Source: Actinoplanes ianthinogenes (GTDB lineage: Bacteria; Actinomycetota; Actinomycetes; Mycobacteriales; Micromonosporaceae). Taken from it: a stretch of DNA of 64,000 nt. The stretch covers positions 7,880,501 through 7,944,500 of the forward strand of contig NZ_AP023356.1 in NCBI RefSeq assembly GCF_018324205.1, given 5' to 3'. Made by a program: the position numbers and the translations under genes. Shown here in pieces: positions 14,493 through 22,349 of this stretch. Positions within the stretch are counted from its first letter, which is position 1, and the number at the start of each line of letters is the position of its first letter. A model generated the notes under the pieces. The model was given only the letters and a program-made list of their open reading frames with translations. It made no database searches and had not been told where the DNA came from.

Positions 14493-16610
14493 ATGACGAC
14501 CGGATCCTTTGCCCGGCTGGTCTGCGGCCGACGCACCAAGTGGGTGGTGCTGGCACTGTGGATCGTGATCCTGGTGTTCGCCGGGTCGCTGGCCGGCAAA
14601 CTGGGCAGCGTCGAGAAGAACGACAACGCCTCCTGGCTGCCCGGCGACGCCGAGGCCACCCAGGTCGCCGAGCTCCAGAAACAGTTCCAGCCGGACGACA
14701 TCGCGCCGGCCATCATCGTCTATGAGCGGCCCTCCGGGATCACCCCGGCCGACCAGCAGAAAGCCGCCGCCGACGCCAAGGCGATCGCCGCGGTGCCCGG
14801 TGTGTCCGGGCAGGTGCAGGGGCCGTTCCCGTCCGAGGACAAGGCCGCGCTCCAGGTCATCGTGCCGATCAAGGTGGACACCGACGGCTGGGACAAGATC
14901 GCCGGCGTGGTCGACCAGATCAAGACCATCACCGGGCCGGGGGAGAACGGGCTCGGCATCTACCTGACCGGGCCGGCCGGGGTCGCCGCCGACTCGGCGA
15001 GCGCCTTCGAGGGCATCGACGGCACCCTGCTGTACACCACGCTGATCGTGGTCGCGGTGATCCTGCTGGTCACCTATCGCAGTCCGGTGCTGTGGCTGTT
15101 GCCGATCATCACGGCCGGCGTCGCGCTGACCACCGCCCAGGCGGTGATCTACCTGCTCGCCAAGCACGCCGGTCTGGTGGTCAACGCGCAGAGCGCCGGC
15201 ATCCTCACCGTGCTGGTCTTCGGCGCCGGCACCGACTACGCCCTGCTGCTGGTCGCCCGCTATCGCGAGGAGCTGCGCCGGCACGCCGACCGGCACGAGG
15301 CGATGATGTTCGCCCTGCACCGGGCCGGTCCGGCGATCATCGCGAGCGCCGCGACCGTGGCGATCGGCATGTCCTGCCTGATGCTCGCCGAGGTGAACTC
15401 CACCCGCGGCCTGGGCCCGGTCGCCGCGCTCGGCATCGTGGTCGGCCTGCTCGCCATGATGACCCTGCTCCCGGCCATGCTGGTGATCTGCGGCCGGTGG
15501 TTGTTCTGGCCGGTCAAGCCGCGGTACGGCACGCCCGAGCCGACCGCCACGGGCGTCTGGGCGCGGGTGGGCAACCGGATCGCCGGCCGCCCGCGGACCG
15601 TCTGGGTGACCACCACGGTGGTGCTCGGCGCGATGGTCCTCGGCCTGCTCCAGCTCAACGCGAACGGCCTCAGCCAGGAGGACTCGTTCACCAGCGATCA
15701 GCCGTCGGTCACCGGCCTGCACGTGCTCGCCAAGCACTTTCCGGCCGGGCAGGGCCAACCGGTCGTGGTGATCGCGAACGCGCCGCAGCAGGACGCCGTG
15801 CGCACCGCGTTCGCCGGTGTACCCGGCATCACCGAGGTCAGCGACCCGGTCGTGAAGAACGGCCTGGTCCAGTTCGAGGGGACGCTGAAGGACGCGCCGG
15901 ACAGCCCGGCGGCCGAGGACACCGTGATCGCGGTCCGCGAGGCGGTGCACCCGATCCCCGGCGCGGACGCCAAGGTCGGCGGCCTGACCGCGCTGACCCT
16001 GGACATCAACGAGGCCAACAAGCACGACAACCGGCTGATCATCCCGCTGGTGCTGCTGGTCGTGCTGGTCATCCTGGCCGTCCTGCTGCGCTCGCTGATC
16101 GCGCCGATCCTGCTGATCGCCACGGTGGTGCTGTCGTTCGCGGCGGCGCTCGGGGTCAGCGCGCTGATCTTCCGGCACGTCTTCGGATTCGCCGGGGAGG
16201 ACACCGCGTTCCCGCTGTTCGTCTTCGTCTTCCTGGTCGCCCTGGGCATCGACTACAACATCTTCCTGATGACCCGGGTCCGCGAGGAGGCGCGCGAGCA
16301 CGGCACCCGGCGCGGCGCCGTGATCGGCCTGGCCGCCACCGGCGGTGTGATCACCTCGGCCGGCATCGTGCTGGCCGGCACGTTCGCCGCGCTCGGCAGC
16401 CTGCCGCTGGTGGCGTTCGCCGAGATCGGCTTCACGGTCGCCTTCGGCGTGCTGCTGGACACCCTGGTGGTCCGCTCGGTGCTGGTCACCGCGCTCACCC
16501 TGGACGTCGGCCGCTGGATGTGGTGGCCGAGCGCGCTGTTCCACCACGACCCGTCGGTCGACGCCCCGGTGTCGCCCGCCCCGGCGGTCCTGACCCCGCA
16601 CTCCGACTGA
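14493..16610 (+). CDS. MMPL/RND-family transporter
   Basis: A 705-aa membrane exporter with the MMPL layout: one N-terminal helix (about 15-35), a large extracytoplasmic domain, a five-helix bundle (about 175-340), then a second repeat of the same plan with a helix near 365-390, a second external domain, and helices from about 515 to 690. Conserved segments include GAGTDYALLLVARYREEL in the first repeat and ALGIDYNIFLMTRVREE in the second, where the aspartates lie in the proton path. In actinobacteria these proteins export lipids or hydrophobic metabolites. Start ATG 14493 follows ggggggaaa; upstream in-frame codons overlap an antisense gene. Confidence 0.9.
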   Translation: MTTGSFARLVCGRRTKWVVLALWIVILVFAGSLAGKLGSVEKNDNASWLPGDAEATQVAELQKQFQPDDIAPAIIVYERPSGITPADQQKAAADAKAIAAVPGVSGQVQGPFPSEDKAALQVIVPIKVDTDGWDKIAGVVDQIKTITGPGENGLGIYLTGPAGVAADSASAFEGIDGTLLYTTLIVVAVILLVTYRSPVLWLLPIITAGVALTTAQAVIYLLAKHAGLVVNAQSAGILTVLVFGAGTDYALLLVARYREELRRHADRHEAMMFALHRAGPAIIASAATVAIGMSCLMLAEVNSTRGLGPVAALGIVVGLLAMMTLLPAMLVICGRWLFWPVKPRYGTPEPTATGVWARVGNRIAGRPRTVWVTTTVVLGAMVLGLLQLNANGLSQEDSFTSDQPSVTGLHVLAKHFPAGQGQPVVVIANAPQQDAVRTAFAGVPGITEVSDPVVKNGLVQFEGTLKDAPDSPAAEDTVIAVREAVHPIPGADAKVGGLTALTLDINEANKHDNRLIIPLVLLVVLVILAVLLRSLIAPILLIATVVLSFAAALGVSALIFRHVFGFAGEDTAFPLFVFVFLVALGIDYNIFLMTRVREEAREHGTRRGAVIGLAATGGVITSAGIVLAGTFAALGSLPLVAFAEIGFTVAFGVLLDTLVVRSVLVTALTLDVGRWMWWPSALFHHDPSVDAPVSPAPAVLTPHSD

Positions 16611-16630
16611 CCCCGGGACCGCGGGCACCA

Positions 16631-16722
16631 GCGAGGTCCGCTCCGGCTTCCGGCCGCCGCTTTCCGGTACGACGCGCAGGTCGTACCGAAAGCGGGGTGG
16701 GAAAAGCCGAAGCGGACCTCGC
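16631..16722. repeat. 92-bp imperfect hairpin between MMPL and monooxygenase genes
   Basis: Arms 16631-16673 and 16680-16722 are inverted copies interrupted by one short mismatched block; the ends (gcgaggtccgct) and the centre (cggtacgac) are near perfect, with a 6-nt loop. The centre carries the GTACCG(G)AAA motif found in other intergenic regions here. It may serve as a terminator for the MMPL gene, but its length suggests a fold-back element. Confidence 0.8.
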
Positions 16723-16790
16723 GCGTTGTCACCGGTCCGGGCGCGATGATGAGGGGACCCGGGCAACCGACAGCGCGAGAGGACACAGCG

Positions 16791-17117
16791 ATGATCTTCA
16801 TTACCGCGAAGTTCCTGATCAAGCCGGAGCACGCCGACGAGTGGCCGCGGGTCGCCGCGCCGTTCACCGAGGCGACCCGGGCCGAGCTGGGCTGCATGTG
16901 GTTCGAGTGGTCCCGCAGCCTGGACAACCCGCAGGAGTACGTGCTGGTCGAGGCGTTTAAGGACGGGGCCGCGGGGGCGGAGCACGTCGGGTCGGCGCAC
17001 TTCAAGCAGGCGCAGCAGGACCTCCCGCGATACCTGATGGCCACCCCGAAGATCGTCAGCCAGTCCGTCGACCAGGACGGCTGGGCGGAGTTGGGGGAGA
17101 TGCGCGTCGACGGATAG
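16791..17117 (+). CDS. ABM-domain protein (putative quinol monooxygenase, YgiN-like)
   Basis: A 108-aa protein with a dimeric ferredoxin-like antibiotic-biosynthesis-monooxygenase fold: the first strand MIFITAKFLIKPEH, the RAELGCMWFEWSRSLDNP block and the EYVLVEAFKDGAAGAEHVGSAHF block with the family histidines. Members oxidise quinols or act as accessory monooxygenases without a bound cofactor; the substrate is unknown here. Start ATG 16791 has gagagga about 10 nt upstream; an in-frame ATG at 16746 lacks one. It stands between a fold-back element and a hypothetical gene. Confidence 0.85.
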   Translation: MIFITAKFLIKPEHADEWPRVAAPFTEATRAELGCMWFEWSRSLDNPQEYVLVEAFKDGAAGAEHVGSAHFKQAQQDLPRYLMATPKIVSQSVDQDGWAELGEMRVDG

Positions 17118-17135
17118 ATCGCCTACGGTGTGCCG

Positions 17136-17873
17136 GTGTTCTGGAGAAGACGTTCCCAGCGACAGCCGGCTCCGCCGCCCACCGGCCGCCCGTCGGATGA
17201 CGAGATCATGTGGCAGGTCCGTGCCGTGATCGGCGAGACGGCGCCCGCGCTCGTCGCCCCCGCCGTCGTCAAGGACGGCGTGCTGCTCGGCCGGCACGAA
17301 CCCTGGGCGGTCATGGCGTTGCCCAACCACACGTCGTCGGAGAGCCACTACGACATCGCCTTCTCCACCCGGCTGGACCGCCGGGACGAGGGTCTGATCG
17401 TGGACTGCGTGAGCGGGATCGGCGAGCCGCGCGAGGCGCTCGGCTTCGCGCTGGGCATCTGGCGGCAGACGTCCGGCGCGTGCTTTATGGAGATGGCGTC
17501 CGGCGGGCGGGGCGAGTTCGCCACCCGGCTGGACGCGGACGACCCGGCCGGGCTGGCCGGATGGCACACGATCAGTTCGCCGGTGCTCGCGTACGGCCGG
17601 GACGAGGCGAGCGGGTCAGCTGTCCAGGAGGCGATGCTGGAGCACCATCTGCTCGGCGCCCTGTCGCCCTATCTGGCCGGCGCGCTCGACCGCCCGGTGA
17701 ACAACGGCATCAAGGTGTTCCTCTGCCTGACGCCGGACTCGCTGACGGCCGAGGTGCGCGTCAACGGTGAGGTCGCCGAGGAGGCAACCGCGGCGATGGC
17801 CGCCCTGCCCTGGCCGGAGGTGACCGACGTGGTGTTCTGCCGCTTCTTCGCGGTCGCCGTTCACCCGGTCTGA
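17136..17873 (+). CDS. Hypothetical protein (245 aa), possibly DUF6348-like
   Basis: A soluble protein with an N-terminal basic patch (FWRRRSQRQ), no signal peptide and no membrane segment. The start GTG 17136 lies 7 nt after TACGGT (17124-17129), consistent with a leaderless transcript; GTG 17130 is the alternative. Internal blocks such as ESHYDIAFSTR, LIVDCVSGIGEPREALGFALGIW and INNGIKVFL-like strands suggest a mixed alpha/beta fold. My memory associates this pattern with DUF6348, but I cannot confirm it. No function is assigned. Confidence 0.7.
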   Translation: MFWRRRSQRQPAPPPTGRPSDDEIMWQVRAVIGETAPALVAPAVVKDGVLLGRHEPWAVMALPNHTSSESHYDIAFSTRLDRRDEGLIVDCVSGIGEPREALGFALGIWRQTSGACFMEMASGGRGEFATRLDADDPAGLAGWHTISSPVLAYGRDEASGSAVQEAMLEHHLLGALSPYLAGALDRPVNNGIKVFLCLTPDSLTAEVRVNGEVAEEATAAMAALPWPEVTDVVFCRFFAVAVHPV

Positions 17874-17986
17874 GCGGTGGCCGGGTGGCGAGGGGTGCGT
17901 CGGACGGGGGGTGCGCTGATGGGCGTACGGAAAGCGGGGTTTGATCTGGCTTGCCCGGCCTGGCGGGGCCTGGCCGGGCGAGCGGG

Positions 17987-19036
17987 TCAGGAGATGGCGG
18001 CGGCGAGCGCCGGGTACCAGCGGTTGGCGATCTTGACGTTGCCGGCGTCGTTGGGGTGCACGCCGTCGTAGGTGTCGGTGGCCGTGTCGAAACCGGTCCA
18101 CTGGTCGACCACGGTGATCGGTGAGGCGGCCGTGCTGAGCCCGGCCGCCCAGGCCGGGATCGCGGCGTTCAGGTCGACCACCCGCTGGGCGCACTCGGCG
18201 CAGGTGGACGGGTTCATCGGGATGATCTGCGCGACCAGGATCTTCATCGCCGGGTTGCTGGCGCGCATCTGCTTGATCAGGGTGGTGTACGCGGCCAGGA
18301 CGGTCGAGGCCGGCAGGTTGCTCCACACGTCGTTGGTGCCGAAGTGCATCAGCACGACGTCCGGGTGGGTCGCGGCGAGCCAGTCGACCAGCAGGTTCTG
18401 GTTCGCCACGGTGGTGGCCAGGTAACCGCCGTGCCCCTCGTTCTCCCCGTCGTACGCGAAGCCGCAGCCCTGGCCGGGCAGTGTCCCGACGAAGTCCACC
18501 CGGTCGGCCGGGAGTTTCTGCCAGAGCAGGGCCCGCCAGCAGCCGGGGGAGCCGGTGATCGAGTCGCCCAGCGCCATGATCCTGGTCTTGGTGGTCGCTG
18601 GGGAGGACGGCGGTGTGCTGGGCGTCGTGGTGCTGCCGAAGCAGAGCACGCCGTTGACCGAGAAATCGGTCGGCGTCGGGTTGGCGCCGGTCCACGAGCC
18701 GTTGAAGCCGAACGAGGCCTTCCCGCCGGTCGCGACGGCGCCGTTCCAGGCCGCGTTGCGGACGGTCACGGCCGAGCCGGACTGGCTGACCGAGCCGTTC
18801 CACAGCTGCGTGACGGTCTGGCCGCCGGTGAACGTGAAGCCCAGCGACCACGCGGTGACCGGGTCGCCGAGGTTGGTGATCTCGACCGCGGCGCCGAAGC
18901 CGCCCGGCCACTGACTGGACACGGTGTACTGGACCGAGCAGCCGGCCGCCGCGTTCGCCCGGGTGGCGGTGGCGAACACGGAGCCGGCGAGCAGGGCACA
19001 GGCGCTGGCGAGGACGGCCAGCCTTCTTCGGTGCAT
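17987..19036 (-). CDS. CE3-type acetyl esterase with N-terminal CBM2
   Basis: A 349-aa secreted carbohydrate esterase. The Sec signal (1-30) is followed by a CBM2 (about 31-133), a Thr/Ser/Pro linker (135-150) and an SGNH domain (151-349) with Ser159 in ALGDSIT, GTND at 233-236, and Asp324/His327 in DGVHPND. The GxNxGHGGY-like segment (ENEGHGGYLATT) and the overall order fit carbohydrate esterase family 3, whose members deacetylate xylan. Start ATG 19036 has ggaggtaag upstream; the frame is open to 19108 but without a signal peptide. A perfect CelR/CebR-type operator lies 27 nt upstream of the start, so expression should follow cello-oligosaccharide availability. Confidence 0.9.
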   Translation of the reverse strand: MHRRRLAVLASACALLAGSVFATATRANAAAGCSVQYTVSSQWPGGFGAAVEITNLGDPVTAWSLGFTFTGGQTVTQLWNGSVSQSGSAVTVRNAAWNGAVATGGKASFGFNGSWTGANPTPTDFSVNGVLCFGSTTTPSTPPSSPATTKTRIMALGDSITGSPGCWRALLWQKLPADRVDFVGTLPGQGCGFAYDGENEGHGGYLATTVANQNLLVDWLAATHPDVVLMHFGTNDVWSNLPASTVLAAYTTLIKQMRASNPAMKILVAQIIPMNPSTCAECAQRVVDLNAAIPAWAAGLSTAASPITVVDQWTGFDTATDTYDGVHPNDAGNVKIANRWYPALAAAIS

Positions 19037-19062
19037 GGTCTTACCTCCGCGGTGCAGGGGTG

Positions 19063-19076
19063 TGGGAGCGCTCCCA
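19063..19076. promoter_or_regulatory. CelR/CebR-type operator
   Basis: The perfect 14-bp palindrome TGGGAGCGCTCCCA is identical to the operator of the LacI-family cellulose regulator CelR/CebR described in Thermobifida and Streptomyces. It lies between a possible -10 box on the minus strand (TATGTT, complement of 19079-19084) and the start of the CBM2-CE3 esterase gene, an ideal place for repression. It is also 83 nt upstream of the ClC gene on the other strand. Confidence 0.88.
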
Positions 19077-19158
19077 TCAACATACATCGATACCGCGGCG
19101 GCGCTCATCCATGCGGGGTGAGGCGCGGCCGGACGATGCTCGCGTATTCCTGTCAGTC

Positions 19159-20469
19159 ATGACCAGCGCTGCCGTGGACGCGTCGGCACTCCTGCGCAGC
19201 CGGCGGTACTGGCTGTTGCTGGTGCTGTCCGCCCTGATCGGTGTCGTCGTCTCGATCGCCTCCTGGGCGTTCCTGGAGATCACGCACTGGCTTCAGGTCG
19301 GGGTGTACGAGGACCTGCCGGACTCCCTCGGCTTCGCCGAGACGCCCTGGTGGTGGCCGCTGCCGGTGCTCGTACTGGCCGGGGTGATCGTCGCGGTCGC
19401 GATCGCCCGGCTGCCCGGAAACGGTGGTCACGAGCCCTCGGAGGGCCTGAAGACCGGCCCGCCCACCCGGCCCGTCGACGTCCCCGGTGTCCTGCTCGCC
19501 GCCGTCGCCACCATCGGTCTCGGGCTGGTCCTGGGCCCGGAGGCGCCCCTGCTCGCCCTCGGCACCGGCCTGGCCCTGTGGCTGCTCGGCCTGTCCCGCC
19601 GGCCGATGCCGGACCAGGCGATCCAGGTGGTGGCCGCGTCGGCCGCGTTCGCCGCGCTCGCGACCATCTTCGGATCGCCGGTCGTCGGCGCGGTGATCAT
19701 CATCGAGGCGGCCGGCCTCGGCGGCTCCACGCTGCCGGTCATCCTGCTGCCCGGCCTGCTCGCGGCCGGGATCGGCTCGCTGATGTTCGTCGGCGTCGGC
19801 TCCCTGACCGGGCTGAGCACCGACGCGTTCGCGCTGCCGCCGCTCAGCCTCGCCGCCTACCCGACGCCGCAACTCACCGACTTCCTGTGGACGGTGCCGC
19901 TGGCACTCGCGGCGGCGCTCCTGGTCCACCTGGTCCTGCGGCTCGCGAAGGTGGTCCGGCACGCGGTGGAGGGCCGGCGCCTGCTGCTCACCCCGGTGGC
20001 GGCCCTGCTCGTCGGCCTGATCGCGGTCGCCTTCCAGGAGATCAGCGGACAGTCCGGCGAAGCCGTGCTCTTCTCCGGGCAGGAGGCGATGATCCCGCTG
20101 CTGCACCAGGCGGGGACCCTCTCCCTCGGCATCGTGGCGCTCCTCCTGGTGTGCAAGGCGCTGGCCTGGGCGCTGTCCCTGGGCGCCGCCCGGGGCGGCC
20201 CCACCTTCCCGGCGATCTTCATCGGGTTGGCCGGCGGGCTCCTCGCCGGGCACCTGCCCGGGTCCACCCCGACCGCGGCGATCGGTGTGCTGGTCGGCGC
20301 GACCCTGGTCGCGATGCTGCGCCAACCCCTCTCCTCGATCCTGATCGCCCTGCTGCTGACCCGTGCCGGCGCCGGGGTCGCTCCGCTGGTCATCCTGGCC
20401 GTCGTCGTCGCCTACATCGCCACGTTGCTGCTCGCGGCGCGCGGCCCCGCCACCGAACCGCGGATCTGA
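19159..20469 (+). CDS. ClC-family chloride channel/transporter
   Basis: A 436-aa membrane protein with about ten to twelve hydrophobic helices. The ClC signature segments are recognisable: PGNGGHEPSEGL (first filter region), GPEAPLLALG with the gating Glu, and RGGPTFPAIFIG (third filter region). Prokaryotic ClCs exchange chloride or fluoride for protons or conduct halides. The start ATG 19159 begins a short cytosolic region before the first helix. Its stop shares one base with the start of the SulP permease gene (TGATG), so both anion transporters are translationally coupled. Confidence 0.9.
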   Translation: MTSAAVDASALLRSRRYWLLLVLSALIGVVVSIASWAFLEITHWLQVGVYEDLPDSLGFAETPWWWPLPVLVLAGVIVAVAIARLPGNGGHEPSEGLKTGPPTRPVDVPGVLLAAVATIGLGLVLGPEAPLLALGTGLALWLLGLSRRPMPDQAIQVVAASAAFAALATIFGSPVVGAVIIIEAAGLGGSTLPVILLPGLLAAGIGSLMFVGVGSLTGLSTDAFALPPLSLAAYPTPQLTDFLWTVPLALAAALLVHLVLRLAKVVRHAVEGRRLLLTPVAALLVGLIAVAFQEISGQSGEAVLFSGQEAMIPLLHQAGTLSLGIVALLLVCKALAWALSLGAARGGPTFPAIFIGLAGGLLAGHLPGSTPTAAIGVLVGATLVAMLRQPLSSILIALLLTRAGAGVAPLVILAVVVAYIATLLLAARGPATEPRI

Positions 20470-22184
20470 TGGCGGCGCTTCTCCAGGGGATCGTGCCCTA
20501 CCGGCGCGGCTGGCTGCGCCAGGACGTGGTCGCCGGGGTGACGCTCGCCGCGCTCGCGATTCCCGAGGTCATGGGCTACACGACGATCGCCGGGACGCCG
20601 GTGATCACGGGCCTCTACACGATCCTGTTGCCGGCCGTCGTCTTCGGTCTGCTCGGCTCCTCCCGGCACCTGGTCGTCGGCGGCGACTCGGCCACCGCGG
20701 CGATCATGTACGGCGGCATCGCGGCGCTGGGCATCGCGGGACTGGCGCCCGGCTCGTCGCAGTGGCTCGCGCTCGCCTCGCTGACCGCGCTGATCTGCGG
20801 CGTGCTGCTGATCCTGGCCCGGCTGGTCCGGCTGGGGTTCCTCGCCGACTTCATCTCGCGCACCGTCCTGGTCGGCTTCCTCACCGGGGTCGGCGTGCAG
20901 GTGGCCGCCGGGCAGATCGGCGGGATGCTCGGCGTGCCCGCGCCGAAGGTCGACGCCGGCCACCTGAGCGGGACGCTGGTCGGGCTCGGCAAGACGCTCG
21001 GCGAGATCGGCCAGGCGTCCGGCCCGACGGTCGCGGTGTCGGTCGCGGTGCTCGCCACGCTGCTCGTCTTCGGGCGGTGGATCAAGGCGGTACCCGGTGG
21101 CCTGGTGGCCGTGGTCGCGTCCATCGCCGTCAGCTACGTCGCCGATCTGCGCGCCCACGGCGTCGGGATCCTCGGGCCGGTGCCCAGCGGCCTGCCCCAT
21201 CTCGGCTTTCCCAGCGGCGTGACCTGGAGCGACGTCGGTGGCCTGCTGGGCGTGTCGGTATCCATGTTCGTCGTGATCATCGCGCAGAGCGCCGCCACCT
21301 CCCGTGCCTACGCGGTCCGGTACCGGGAGCGGTTCTCGGCGAACACCGATCTGGTCGGTCTCAGCCTGGCCAACGTCGCCGCCGGGCTGAGCAGCAGTTT
21401 CGTCGTGAACGGCAGCCCGACCAAGACCGAGATGGTGGACGAGGCGAAGAGCCGTACCCAGGTCGCGCAGCTGACGATGGCGGTGACCGTCGCCGTCGTG
21501 CTGCTGTTCCTGACGAAACCGTTGCAGTACCTGCCGACCGCGGTGCTCTCGGCGGTGGTCTTCCTGATCGGCCTCAAGCTGATCGACATCGCCGGGATGC
21601 GGGCGATCTGGCGGCTGCGGCGCGACGAGTTCTGGATCGCGCTGGTGACGGCGGCCGTGGTGGTCGGCGTCGGTGTCGAGCAGGGCATCGTCCTGGCGAT
21701 CGTGCTGTCGGTGCTGCTGCACGTGCGCCGGCACTACGCGCCGGTCGACACCGTGGTCTCACTGAACGCCGAGGGCCGGCTGCGGCTGGTCCCGGCCGAG
21801 CCCGGCGCGGTGACCGAACCCGGCCTGGTGATCTACCGCTTCGGTGTCGGGCTCTTCTACGCGAACGCGGCGCGCCTGATGGAGGAGGCCCTGGCGCTGG
21901 TCGACGTGGACCCGCGGCCGCGCTGGTTCGTGCTCCTGGCCGACGCGGTCGACGACCTGGACTACACCGGTGGCCAGACACTGGCCGAACTCGCCGAGAA
22001 CCTCGCCGGGCGCAACGTCGTCTTCGGCGTGGTGGCCGTGACCGACCACCTGCGCGAGCAGCTCGACCGCTTCGGCGTGACCGAGCGGATCGGCGCGGAG
22101 CGGGTCTTCGCGACAGCCGTCGAGGCTCGCGCGGCCTTCCGCCGCGCCGACGCCGCGCCCGGCGGCCCTGCCAGCGGCGGGTGA
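20469..22184 (+). CDS. SulP-family anion permease with STAS domain
   Basis: A 571-aa SLC26/SulP transporter. The N-terminal membrane domain (about 15-410) contains the family segments AALAIPEVMGYTTIAG, GLYTILLPAVVFGLLGSSRHLVVGGDSA and AGLSSSFVVNGSPTKTEM; the C-terminal STAS domain spans about 440-560 with DDLDYTGGQTLAELAENL, in which a SulP STAS usually has a regulatory loop. Likely substrates are sulfate, bicarbonate or other small anions. Translation is coupled to the ClC gene upstream. A GC-rich tandem repeat follows at once. Confidence 0.92.
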   Translation: MAALLQGIVPYRRGWLRQDVVAGVTLAALAIPEVMGYTTIAGTPVITGLYTILLPAVVFGLLGSSRHLVVGGDSATAAIMYGGIAALGIAGLAPGSSQWLALASLTALICGVLLILARLVRLGFLADFISRTVLVGFLTGVGVQVAAGQIGGMLGVPAPKVDAGHLSGTLVGLGKTLGEIGQASGPTVAVSVAVLATLLVFGRWIKAVPGGLVAVVASIAVSYVADLRAHGVGILGPVPSGLPHLGFPSGVTWSDVGGLLGVSVSMFVVIIAQSAATSRAYAVRYRERFSANTDLVGLSLANVAAGLSSSFVVNGSPTKTEMVDEAKSRTQVAQLTMAVTVAVVLLFLTKPLQYLPTAVLSAVVFLIGLKLIDIAGMRAIWRLRRDEFWIALVTAAVVVGVGVEQGIVLAIVLSVLLHVRRHYAPVDTVVSLNAEGRLRLVPAEPGAVTEPGLVIYRFGVGLFYANAARLMEEALALVDVDPRPRWFVLLADAVDDLDYTGGQTLAELAENLAGRNVVFGVVAVTDHLREQLDRFGVTERIGAERVFATAVEARAAFRRADAAPGGPASGG

Positions 22185-22185
22185 G

Positions 22186-22349
22186 GGCGGCTCGCGCGGT
22201 TGCTTTGTCCGCGGCGGCGCGCGCGGCTACTTCTGTCTGCGGCGGCGCGCGCGGCTACTTCTGTCCGCGGCGACTCGCCCGGTTGCTCTGTCTGCGGCGG
22301 CGCGCGGCTACTTCTGTTGGCGGCGGCTCGCCCGGCTGCTCTGTCAGCG
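22186..22349. repeat. Degenerate 26-28-bp tandem repeat, six copies
   Basis: Six units of the form GGCGGCTCGCCCGGYTGCTYT-GTC-GC follow one another, alternating between two variants (one with TTGCT/CTGCT, one with CTACTTCTG). The array fills the gap between the convergent SulP and glcF genes and covers the glcF stop. It has no stop in two frames but no support as coding sequence. Confidence 0.8.

Noticed and set aside
14184..17567. 1127-aa minus-strand open frame
   Set aside because: It lies opposite the MMPL gene and neighbours with low-complexity composition; it crosses a terminator-like fold-back and matches no family.
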